Below, piece after piece: positions 17,293 to 23,906 of a stretch of DNA of 26,778 nucleotides. The notes under the pieces are model-generated. The model did not search any database. It worked only from the letters and a program-made list of their open reading frames with translations, and had not been told where the DNA came from. Where the stretch lies: contig JBMOJB010000031.1 in assembly GCA_049316985.1 (NCBI GenBank), forward strand, positions 1 to 26,778, in the 5' to 3' direction. The DNA is from CANHEE01 sp049316985 (GTDB lineage Bacteria; Bacteroidota; Bacteroidia; Chitinophagales; Saprospiraceae). The stretch's first letter is position 1; every line of letters begins with the position of its first letter. The translations under genes were made by a program, and so were the position numbers.

Positions 17293-19461
17293 TTATGTAT
17301 ATTTTATCAAATTATTTTCATTTTTGGCGATATATGCCAATGCTAACCTGATTTTAAAATAGTCAATTCCTTCTGTAGCCAATTGTATTTCTGCAAGTTT
17401 ATAGGGTTCATTCAATCCAGGCAAAACACTAAGTACTTTCTTGACTTCCTCTTTACTAATGTATTTTTTTAAATCAATGGGCTCATCCTTTTCATACAAA
17501 TAAGCGAGGTGCGAATAGATCGTAACTGTATTTAGTCCTCTTGCTTGAGCGATTTCCTCGATACTCAATCCCGTTTTATACAAATCGTACGTTACCAAGT
17601 AGGTCGATCCTTTTATATTGACATCATCGCCTTTCTTTTCTCTCACAAAATCACCTATTGCCTGTAAAAAGACATCTCCATACAATTGAATCTTGCGTTC
17701 ACCCATTCCCGTTATGCTTTGAAGATCTGCTTCAAGCATTGGTTTTCTTTGAGCCAATTGTTCAAGTGTAAGATCCCCTACTACGAGATAAGGTGGCACT
17801 CCTTTCTCTTGGGCAATTTTTTTTCGCAAGGCACGAAGTCGTTCAAACAGTTCTTCTTGCAAGCTAAGCGTTCGTGATTTAGGCCTCGCTTCTTCTTTGC
17901 GTTTTTCAATTCGGTCTTTCTGTATATTTAATTGCACCAAATGCACTTTCTTATGACCGAAAAGCACCTCCTGGCTGGCCTCCGTCAATTTAAGTACATG
18001 ACGCTGATCGTAAGCTACTTCCAGCAGACCAAGATTCAGCATTTGAGCCAGATAAAACTGCCAGTCGCCGTAGCCGTATTCTCTTCCTGCACCAAAAGTT
18101 TTAATCTTATCAAATCCTTTTTCGAGTATTTCTTGTCGATGTGAACCTCTCAAAACGTCGATTAAAATTCCCATCGCCACATTTTGATTCATTCTTGAAA
18201 TCGCTGAAAGTGCTTTCTGAGCAACTATCGTTCCGTCAAATTGCTGTGGAGGATTCTTACAGACATCACAATTGCCACAATCCTTATTCAATTGCTCTCC
18301 AAAATAATTGAGCAACATTTTTCTGCGACAAATCAGTGCATCTGCAAATTGCACCATTCGTTCGAGCTTAGCCAGCTGCAATTCCAGATTTTCACTATTG
18401 GCATAGCTATTTTCTACTGCGGATTTCTGAAACATTTCGCGGTAGGTCATTGCATCAGATATGCTGTAAAACAATAGCGTATCTGATGGAAGGCCATCTC
18501 TACCTGCCCTACCAATTTCCTGGTAATAGCTTTCAACGTTTCTGGGTAAATTATAGTGAATCACCCATCGGACGTTGGGTTTGTCGATACCCATTCCAAA
18601 TGCAACCGTGGCACAGATGATAGGAGTGGTGTCATTAATAAATTCCTGCTGTACCCTCGACCGATCCATTGGGCTCATCTGTGCATGATAAAATTTCGCT
18701 GGAATACCATTGGAAGTCAACTTTTCAGCCAATTCTTCCGTGCTTTTCCTGCTCAGACAATAAATAATGCCGGATTCATTAGGTCGGCTCTTTACAAATT
18801 GAAGAATTTGCTCTTTCCGCTTTTGTCCGGATGCCACAGTAAGACTGAGATTGGGACGATCAAAAGACGCAATAAAAACTTCCGGATCTTCCAGTTGAAT
18901 TTGCTCAATTATATCTTTTCTGGTTATTTTATCGGCTGTCGCAGTCAAGGCAATGACCGGAATTCCCGGAAATTGTTGTTTTAAAAATCTCATCTGGGTA
19001 TACTCCGGTCGAAAATCATGCCCCCAGGATGAAATGCAGTGTGCCTCATCAATTGCAAAAAGTGAAATTTTTGCCGCTTTCATCAACGCAATAAAGTCCT
19101 GTGCAACGAGTTTTTCAGGTGAAACGTAGAGCAGTTTCAACGCGCCATTTAAAAAATCACTTTCTACTTTCGAAGCATCATTTCTATGTAAGGAAGAATT
19201 CAGAAACGCTGCTTCTACGCCATTGGAACGCAAGCTTTGCACCTGATCTTGCATCAAAGAGATCAGTGGAGAGACCACCACGCAGGTCCCATCTGAGATA
19301 ATTGCGGGAATTTGATAGCAGATAGATTTACCTCCGCCTGTCGGCATCAATACCAAAGAATCCTTTTTATCCAGGACCCTCTGAATAATTTCCTCCTGCA
19401 TGGGACGAAAAGTATCGTAGCCAAAATATTTTTTTAAAGCAAGTAAAGATTGTTTCATCAT
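17293..19461 (-). CDS. recQ: ATP-dependent DNA helicase RecQ with C-terminal HTH domain
   Basis: A 722-residue 3'-5' DNA helicase for recombination repair and replication-fork processing. Superfamily 2 motifs are complete: FRPMQEE (Q-motif region, 18-24), Walker A PTGGGKS (40-46), SPLISLMQDQ, DEAH (138-141), ALTATAD, and motif VI QEIGRAGRDG. The RecQ zinc-binding domain has CRRKMLLNYFGE followed by CGNCDVC. The winged-helix region follows (GAGREYGYGDW), then an HRDC domain (from about LQEELFERLRALRKKIAQEKG) and a C-terminal helix-turn-helix domain (GLSIEEIAQARGLNTVTIYSHL). This extra HTH makes it longer than the roughly 600-residue enterobacterial RecQ and is common in Bacteroidota. The start is a double ATG (19461 or 19458). 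It sits 47 bases after the flavoprotein gene on the same strand. Confidence 0.96.
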   Translation of the reverse strand: MMKQSLLALKKYFGYDTFRPMQEEIIQRVLDKKDSLVLMPTGGGKSICYQIPAIISDGTCVVVSPLISLMQDQVQSLRSNGVEAAFLNSSLHRNDASKVESDFLNGALKLLYVSPEKLVAQDFIALMKAAKISLFAIDEAHCISSWGHDFRPEYTQMRFLKQQFPGIPVIALTATADKITRKDIIEQIQLEDPEVFIASFDRPNLSLTVASGQKRKEQILQFVKSRPNESGIIYCLSRKSTEELAEKLTSNGIPAKFYHAQMSPMDRSRVQQEFINDTTPIICATVAFGMGIDKPNVRWVIHYNLPRNVESYYQEIGRAGRDGLPSDTLLFYSISDAMTYREMFQKSAVENSYANSENLELQLAKLERMVQFADALICRRKMLLNYFGEQLNKDCGNCDVCKNPPQQFDGTIVAQKALSAISRMNQNVAMGILIDVLRGSHRQEILEKGFDKIKTFGAGREYGYGDWQFYLAQMLNLGLLEVAYDQRHVLKLTEASQEVLFGHKKVHLVQLNIQKDRIEKRKEEARPKSRTLSLQEELFERLRALRKKIAQEKGVPPYLVVGDLTLEQLAQRKPMLEADLQSITGMGERKIQLYGDVFLQAIGDFVREKKGDDVNIKGSTYLVTYDLYKTGLSIEEIAQARGLNTVTIYSHLAYLYEKDEPIDLKKYISKEEVKKVLSVLPGLNEPYKLAEIQLATEGIDYFKIRLALAYIAKNENNLIKYT

Positions 19462-19475
19462 GTCTATATTTGATA

Positions 19476-19483
19476 CAAAGATA
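19476..19483 (-). promoter_or_regulatory. recQ: Candidate -7 box for recQ
   Basis: On the minus strand this reads TATCTTTG, a perfect TAnnTTTG match, in the 47-base gap before recQ. It would place the transcript start only about 8 bases before the ATG. No clear -33 box was found, so recQ could instead rely on upstream transcription. Confidence 0.4.
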
Positions 19484-19508
19484 AGCTGTCAGGATTTTTT
19501 TGGAACAT

Positions 19509-20786
19509 TTACAGCGATTTTCTATTAATATTAACAAAACCCCACAATAATCTTAAGAAAAATATAGGATTATACAATTTTGAACGGGTTTTGGGGTCAA
19601 AAATTAATCCGGCATTTTCGATCAAAAATTTATTTTTTCCAAAAGAACCTAACACAAAATTTATCAACCGAGGTCTAAAATAAATCTTTTGAATAATGTG
19701 CATTACTTTGAACTCTGCCCGCATCGTTCGTTTGATCTTATGATCATATAATTTCTTAAAATTGGCTGCAGAAAAGTCATTTTTGGCTTTGACTATGGCC
19801 TGAGCAGCATACATCCCGGTATAAAATGCTGATGCAATGCCCTCTCCGCTAAAAGGGTCGATGAAAGCTCCCGCATCACCGATGAGCATAAATCGTTCAC
19901 CGGAAATTACGTTGGAGGGATTTGATGCCACCGGCAAACCCCAACCGACAATTTTCCCCTGCAATTCAACATCTTTGAACCTTTCGATCAATGCAGGTTC
20001 CTTTTCGATACATTCAATTAACAATTCACGCAAGTTGACTTTATTATCACGGACGTAGGTTGACAACATTCCCACACCAACATTTGCTGTACCATCCGCC
20101 AAGGGAAATATCCAAAAATATCCGGGTAGAACGCGATCAAAGAGATAAAACTCCAATGTATTTTTCATTCCTCCTACATTTTGATAGTAGGCTCGCACAC
20201 CGACCAGGTAATGTTCACTTTCAAATGCAGCAGGTGCCAATTTTTTTTTGATAAAGCTTCGGTCTCCATCAGCACCAATCAAAGATTCAGCAAATGCGAT
20301 ATGTTCTTTTCCATCTTTGGTTATTGTCAATTCAAAACCAGTAGCAATTCGGTCTATGGCTGTAATAGATGCGCCAAAAATCTGATGTGCAAAATCGGCA
20401 TTTAGATTTTCTACTAAAAAATGGTCAAAATCGATTCGTTTACTGGTAAAAGCACCCGGCAATCCATCTTCTGTCGGATTGATCAATGGCAAATCTATGA
20501 ACGAACCATTAGGAGCAACGCCCATTCCGGTTTCAATGGCCTTGAATCTGTGGGTTTGAGCTGCCAATTTTGGCAATAATTCTGGGAATAATTGTCTAAG
20601 CACAAAAAAAACCCGCGGACTCAAACCATCACCACATATTTTATCTCGGGGAAAAATCGCCTTATCAATAATCAGATGCTTTTGACCCAACTTTGACAAT
20701 TCAAAGGAAGCGGCACATCCAGCCGGACCGGCACCAACAATGGCCACTTTGCTTGTAAAATCATATCTTTTTTCGCTCACGATCAT
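19509..20786 (-). CDS. FAD-dependent oxidoreductase, geranylgeranyl reductase family
   Basis: A 425-residue flavoprotein. The N-terminal FAD-binding Rossmann motif is VAIVGAGPAG (14-23). The family signature FPRDKICGDGLSP lies at 45-57 and the second FAD motif GDAGAFIDPFSGEGI near 302-316. This pattern is that of the geranylgeranyl reductase/ChlP-like group within the PHBH-fold flavoproteins, which in bacteria usually reduces isoprenoid chains or hydroxylates lipophilic substrates. The substrate here cannot be deduced; a quinone or isoprenoid lipid is a guess. No carotenoid, chlorophyll or archaeal-lipid genes are adjacent. Its ATG directly abuts the TAG of the upstream alkyltransferase-like gene, so translation is probably coupled. 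No signal peptide; the C-terminal region is basic and hydrophobic and may sit on the membrane. Confidence 0.85.
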   Translation of the reverse strand: MIVSEKRYDFTSKVAIVGAGPAGCAASFELSKLGQKHLIIDKAIFPRDKICGDGLSPRVFFVLRQLFPELLPKLAAQTHRFKAIETGMGVAPNGSFIDLPLINPTEDGLPGAFTSKRIDFDHFLVENLNADFAHQIFGASITAIDRIATGFELTITKDGKEHIAFAESLIGADGDRSFIKKKLAPAAFESEHYLVGVRAYYQNVGGMKNTLEFYLFDRVLPGYFWIFPLADGTANVGVGMLSTYVRDNKVNLRELLIECIEKEPALIERFKDVELQGKIVGWGLPVASNPSNVISGERFMLIGDAGAFIDPFSGEGIASAFYTGMYAAQAIVKAKNDFSAANFKKLYDHKIKRTMRAEFKVMHIIQKIYFRPRLINFVLGSFGKNKFLIENAGLIFDPKTRSKLYNPIFFLRLLWGFVNINRKSL

Positions 20787-21125
20787 CTATTCTGCTATTT
20801 CCTGAGGATCCCAGAAAATAGATTTAAAATTTTTAATACAATTATTTTCAACTTCAATGCCTTCGCTCATCAATAAATCTGCCATTAACGACGGAGGGTT
20901 CCAGTGATGCCTGCCACTAAGTTCCCCTTTTCGATTGACGACCCTGTGCGCAGGTACCTCATCTTCTCGCTTTAATTGATTCAACGCCCAACCAACCATG
21001 CGGGAGCTACCCAGTTGCAGGTAATCAGCAATCGCACCGTAATTGGTAACCCGCCCCTGAGGAATATTTCGCGTTACTTCGTATACCAATTCATAATAAT
21101 TTTTCTGGTGCAGACGTTTTATCAT
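20787..21125 (-). CDS. Alkyltransferase-like protein (MGMT-fold, no active-site Cys)
   Basis: The ATG at 21125 gives 112 residues; a TTG three codons upstream (21134) is the only longer option and is less likely. The fold is that of the C-terminal DNA-binding domain of O6-alkylguanine-DNA alkyltransferase: IPQGRVTNYGAIADYL (21-36), the arginine-finger helix SSRMVGWAL (40-48), and the active-site loop PAHRVVN (58-64). In true alkyltransferases that loop reads PCHRV. Here Cys is replaced by Ala59, so the protein cannot accept an alkyl group. Alkyltransferase-like proteins bind alkylated guanine, flip it out and flag the lesion for nucleotide excision repair. It heads the minus-strand operon with the flavoprotein, recQ and mscS. 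Confidence 0.85.
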   Translation of the reverse strand: MIKRLHQKNYYELVYEVTRNIPQGRVTNYGAIADYLQLGSSRMVGWALNQLKREDEVPAHRVVNRKGELSGRHHWNPPSLMADLLMSEGIEVENNCIKNFKSIFWDPQEIAE

Positions 21126-21162
21126 ATTGTACAATTTGCATGATCAAAATCAGGATTTACAG

Positions 21163-21170
21163 TACATTTG
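21163..21170 (+). promoter_or_regulatory. Candidate promoter -7 box for the sensor kinase gene
   Basis: TACATTTG matches TAnnTTTG exactly and lies 82 bases before the kinase ATG. A TTTG at 21135-21138 could be the -33 element, though the 24-base spacing is at the long end. Confidence 0.45.
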
Positions 21171-21192
21171 TAAGCATTTTGGGTGTAGTTCG

Positions 21193-21200
21193 CAAAAGTA
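21193..21200 (-). promoter_or_regulatory. Candidate promoter -7 box for the minus-strand operon
   Basis: On the minus strand this reads TACTTTTG, a perfect TAnnTTTG match about 68 bases upstream of the alkyltransferase-like ATG. It lies downstream of the plus-strand -7 box, so the two divergent transcripts would overlap slightly. No well-spaced -33 element was seen. Confidence 0.4.
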
Positions 21201-21251
21201 GAAATTATTTCACACAATGCGGAGAGCAACGAAACGCTAAATTAAGGATTA

Positions 21252-22430
21252 ATGGCAGACATATATAAAAAAAAGGCGCTTTGGAAGTTTTATTTGGGTA
21301 TTCTTGGAATATTGATTATTGCTATATCGATGTTTTATACCAATTACCTCGTGCGCCAGCTTGAAGAAGAGGAAAATAAAAAAGTTAAAATCTGGGCAGA
21401 TGCATATCACAACCTGAATGATGCAACGGCAGACCTCAGTGCAGATTACACCTTGAATCTCGCAATAATTGAGGCCAATACCAGCATACCTATTATATTG
21501 GTAAATAATGGCGGCGGAATCGATGCCGTCCGAAATTTTGGTATTGAGAAAGACACTTCAGCCGTTTTTTTAAATTCAGCGGAATTGCGACAAGAACTGA
21601 ATATCATCAGGAGCGAGGGTCTGCAACCCATACAAATCGAAACTTATAAGATTTTTTACAAGCACTCTAAGATTTTGGTTTTCCTGCGCTATTTTCCGCT
21701 GGTTCAATTTATTTTAATTGCTACTTTTATACTTTTTGGATACCTTGGGTTTAGCAATGCGAGAAGATCGGAGCAAAATCAAGTTTGGGTGGGAATGGCA
21801 AAAGAAACTGCCCACCAACTGGGCACCCCAATCAGTGCAATTATAGGTTGGATTGACCACCTGAAAATGACCCATGAAAATGATCCCGGGACGCAGGAAG
21901 TCCTGGATGAACTGGATAAAGATGTGAATAGGCTCGAATTGATTACGGAGCGATTTTCCAAAATAGGATCCGCGCCGGTTCTAGAGGCCGTAGACCTGAT
22001 TGAAGAGCTCGACAAATGCCGTTCCTATATGCAAAAGCGTTCGTCCAGGCAAATCGTGTTTGATTTTCCTGCAATTGGTTCGGCAACATACAAAGTAATG
22101 ATCAATCCTCCTCTTTTTGATTGGGTGATAGAGAATTTGCTAAGAAATTCACTTGATGCGATGGACGGAAAAGGCACGATAAGCGCTGTGATCAACAGAG
22201 ATAAGAATTATGTCAATATTGAGTTGAGTGATACCGGAAAAGGCATACCGCAAAGTAAGTTTAAAACTGTTTTTGAGCCCGGTTACACCACAAAGAAAAG
22301 AGGTTGGGGCCTGGGCCTTTCGTTGGCAAGAAGAATTATTGATGATTATCATCGCGGAAAAATTTACGTTTCCAAATCCAATATTAATGAAGGAACCACA
22401 TTCACTATAAGGCTACATCACGCCGATTAA
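21252..22430 (+). CDS. Membrane sensor histidine kinase
   Basis: A 392-residue two-component sensor kinase. Two membrane segments (about 12-33 and 141-165) bracket a periplasmic domain of roughly 100 residues with no recognised ligand fold. After the second segment there is no HAMP or PAS domain. The H-box follows directly, GMAKETAHQLGTPISAI (181-197), with the phospho-accepting His188. The ATPase domain has the N-box ENLLRNSLDAM, G1 box DTGKGIP, F-box FEPGYTTKKRG and G2 box WGLGLSLARRII. The ETAHQLGTP form of the H-box is common in Bacteroidota kinases. No response regulator is adjacent, so it is an orphan in this window. It leads a plus-strand group with a small lipoprotein and radC; the gap to the lipoprotein ATG is 23 bases. 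Confidence 0.93.
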   Translation: MADIYKKKALWKFYLGILGILIIAISMFYTNYLVRQLEEEENKKVKIWADAYHNLNDATADLSADYTLNLAIIEANTSIPIILVNNGGGIDAVRNFGIEKDTSAVFLNSAELRQELNIIRSEGLQPIQIETYKIFYKHSKILVFLRYFPLVQFILIATFILFGYLGFSNARRSEQNQVWVGMAKETAHQLGTPISAIIGWIDHLKMTHENDPGTQEVLDELDKDVNRLELITERFSKIGSAPVLEAVDLIEELDKCRSYMQKRSSRQIVFDFPAIGSATYKVMINPPLFDWVIENLLRNSLDAMDGKGTISAVINRDKNYVNIELSDTGKGIPQSKFKTVFEPGYTTKKRGWGLGLSLARRIIDDYHRGKIYVSKSNINEGTTFTIRLHHAD

Positions 22431-22453
22431 ACATATATTAAAATTTACAATCA

Positions 22454-22576
22454 ATGAAAAAAATCATCATTTTCAGCTCGGTTTTATCCATACTTCTTTT
22501 GAGCGCTTGCAAAACCAACAAATGCAATTGTTATCATTTTGAGAAAAAGCAAAACAAGCCGGAAAGCATTCAATAA
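22454..22576 (+). CDS. 40-residue Cys-rich small lipoprotein
   Basis: The frame reads MKKIIIFSSVLSILLLSACKTNKCNCYHFEKKQNK and then PESIQ and a TAA. It is a textbook short lipoprotein: Lys-rich n-region, hydrophobic core, and lipobox LSAC with the lipidated Cys19. The mature part is only 22 residues and contains two more Cys (KCNCY). It is too short for usual ORF cut-offs. It overlaps in another frame the 5' end of a longer, non-ATG reading of radC, which supports the internal ATG as the true radC start. It ends 10 bases before the radC ATG and starts 23 bases after the kinase stop, so it fits neatly in an operon. Function unknown. Confidence 0.7.
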   Translation: MKKIIIFSSVLSILLLSACKTNKCNCYHFEKKQNKPESIQ

Positions 22577-22586
22577 AGCCAAAGCC

Positions 22587-23276
22587 ATGAAAAAAAAATC
22601 AATCAACACCTGGGCGCTCGAAGATCGCCCCAGGGAAAAATTACTGGTACAAGGTCGAAAATCGCTGAGCGATGTCGAATTACTTTCGATCCTGCTCGGA
22701 TCTGGAAACTGCGAAGAAAATGCAATTGATCTCTCCCGAAGAATTCTCGCGCACTTCGACAATGACCTGGAACAACTCAACGATGCCTCACTACACACCT
22801 TAATCCGACAGTTCAAAGGTATTGGAGAGGCAAAAGCAATCTGCATTGCCGCCGCTATGGAACTTGGACTGAGAAGAAAATTCACCGGCTCCAAAGAAAA
22901 GATTCAGATTAGCAGTAGTCGGGATGCACACCACATCTTTGCACCGCTCCTCATGGATATACAACATGAAGAATTTTGGTATTTACTGCTCAACCGTGCC
23001 AACAAAGTGACCCACAGAGAACAATTAAGCAAAGGAGGTGTAGCAGGAACAGTCGTAGATCCCAAACTAATTTTCAAAAGAGCACTCGAGGCACAGGCAT
23101 CGGGTATCATACTTGCCCACAATCACCCTTCCGGAAATCTAAAACCCAGTACGCAAGATATTAACCTGACGCAGCAACTTCGTTCGGCAGCAAAGCTGCT
23201 GGACATGACCGTCTTAGATCATTTAATCATTGCGGAAGATTCTTATTTCAGTTTTGCGGATGAAGGAATGTTGTAA
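22587..23276 (+). CDS. radC: RadC family JAB/MPN domain protein
   Basis: Taken from the ATG at 22587 the protein is 229 residues, close to the usual 220-230. The in-frame extension to a TTG at 22539 overlaps the lipoprotein gene and adds a basic, unconserved tail. The N-terminal helix-hairpin-helix-like region (about 25-100) includes LSDVELLSILLGSG and FKGIGEAKA. The C-terminal JAB1/MPN+ domain has the metal-binding motif HNHPSGNLKPSTQD (178-191: His178, His180, Asp191). Family members were named for DNA repair, but the E. coli radC mutant was misassigned. A metallopeptidase-like or nucleic-acid role remains unproven. Its stop codon forms the first bases of a tandem repeat array. Confidence 0.93.
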   Translation: MKKKSINTWALEDRPREKLLVQGRKSLSDVELLSILLGSGNCEENAIDLSRRILAHFDNDLEQLNDASLHTLIRQFKGIGEAKAICIAAAMELGLRRKFTGSKEKIQISSSRDAHHIFAPLLMDIQHEEFWYLLLNRANKVTHREQLSKGGVAGTVVDPKLIFKRALEAQASGIILAHNHPSGNLKPSTQDINLTQQLRSAAKLLDMTVLDHLIIAEDSYFSFADEGML

Positions 23277-23311
23277 CAATTGACAATTAACAATTGACAA
23301 TTAACAATTGA
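23274..23311 (+). repeat. Tandem 14-bp (2 x 7) repeat overlapping the radC stop
   Basis: TAACAATTGACAAT occurs twice, followed by TAACAATTGA. The first TAA is the radC stop codon. The unit alternates ACAATTG and ACAATTA heptamers, related to the array at 7275-7304. Confidence 0.8.
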
Positions 23312-23500
23312 ATGATATTCTGTTAATTATGAAAATACTGTGAAAATTTTAAAAAAATAATTATTATATATATTAAAATTATAATATTTTTAATTAATTG
23401 TTTTTTAATTGTTTATGAAATTTTATTTAGTTTAATTAAATTTTCACTTAATTTCCTGGAAAAAAATTCTAACTAAAAGGAAAAATTTTGTTGCATTTAC
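23312..23500. other. Very AT-rich intergenic stretch
   Basis: Nearly all A and T, with long A and T runs and no gene-like frame. It lies just upstream of the well-formed promoter of the peptide gene and could act as an AT-rich upstream element. No hairpin with a GC core was recognised. Confidence 0.5.
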
Positions 23501-23531
23501 TTGCTAAAAATAATACATATGTATATCTTTG
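23501..23531 (+). promoter_or_regulatory. Bacteroidota-type promoter of the peptide gene
   Basis: TTG at 23501-23503, a 20-base spacer, then TATCTTTG at 23524-23531. This matches the Bacteroidota -33/-7 pattern (TTG, about 19-21 bases, TAnnTTTG) in both elements and spacing. Predicted transcript start is near 23538, giving a leader of about 72 bases. It is the best promoter in the window. Confidence 0.75.
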
Positions 23532-23609
23532 TCAGCACGAAACTAACAAATCATAGTAAAATGTAATTTCATTTTGCTTTTTACTTTAACACAAGTAAAT
23601 TTTATAAGT

Positions 23610-23798
23610 ATGTTTTTCTCAAGTAATAAAAATGCCAAAAAGTCTCTGGGCGATTTAAAAAGCGGAAGAGATATCAAAGTTATCGATCAAAAAGATGCTT
23701 TAGCTATCACAGGGGGAAAGAAATCAACTTATATCGTCAAGAAGACAACGCACAATTGGTTGGGTTTTCCTTCCTCGGGAAATACCGCTCAACCATAA
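23610..23798 (+). CDS. Double-glycine leader peptide precursor (62 aa)
   Basis: The ATG at 23610 gives 62 residues; an upstream in-frame TTG at 23574 is a less likely start. The N-terminal part (1-36) reads like a double-glycine leader, ending DIKVIDQKDALAITGG. It has hydrophobic residues at -4 (Ile) and -12 (Ile), an acidic one at -8 and GG at -2/-1 relative to the cut. The putative mature peptide (37-62) is KKSTYIVKKTTHNWLGFPSS followed by GNTAQP: basic, 26 residues and without Cys. Such leaders are normally removed by C39-peptidase ABC exporters, none of which is in the window. The gene has its own promoter and terminator and directly precedes a TPR sensor kinase, which suggests a signalling peptide; a bacteriocin-like product is the alternative. 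Confidence 0.65.
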   Translation: MFFSSNKNAKKSLGDLKSGRDIKVIDQKDALAITGGKKSTYIVKKTTHNWLGFPSSGNTAQP

Positions 23799-23820
23799 AT
23801 TAAAATATTTTTTTCTTAGG

Positions 23821-23857
23821 AAGGCTATTCTGTGTTTGCGGAATAGCCTTTCTTTTT
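23821..23857 (+). terminator. Strong terminator after the peptide gene
   Basis: A perfect 10-bp stem AAGGCTATTC (23821-23830) with GAATAGCCTT (23841-23850), a 10-base loop and a T-rich tail TCTTTTT. It lies 22 bases past the peptide stop and 50 bases before the kinase ATG. Confidence 0.88.
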
Positions 23858-23906
23858 GGGCTACACTATTTACCAGTATTTTAAAATAAATATTTATTTT
23901 AGCCGA

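Noticed and set aside
18556..18984. A 142-codon plus-strand frame.
   Set aside because: It is antisense to the helicase core of recQ, whose motifs are unambiguous.
22539..22586. N-terminal extension of RadC starting at a TTG.
   Set aside because: It overlaps the lipoprotein gene, is basic and unlike the family, and the ATG at 22587 gives the normal RadC length.
23610..23798. Lanthipeptide precursor.
   Set aside because: The core contains no Cys and no LanB, LanM or cyclase gene is near; only the leader resembles that class.
23856..23906. N-terminal extension of the TPR kinase starting at a TTG.
   Set aside because: It would begin within the T tail of the terminator, so the transcript could hardly include it if termination works; the ATG at 23907 starts a normal TPR protein.
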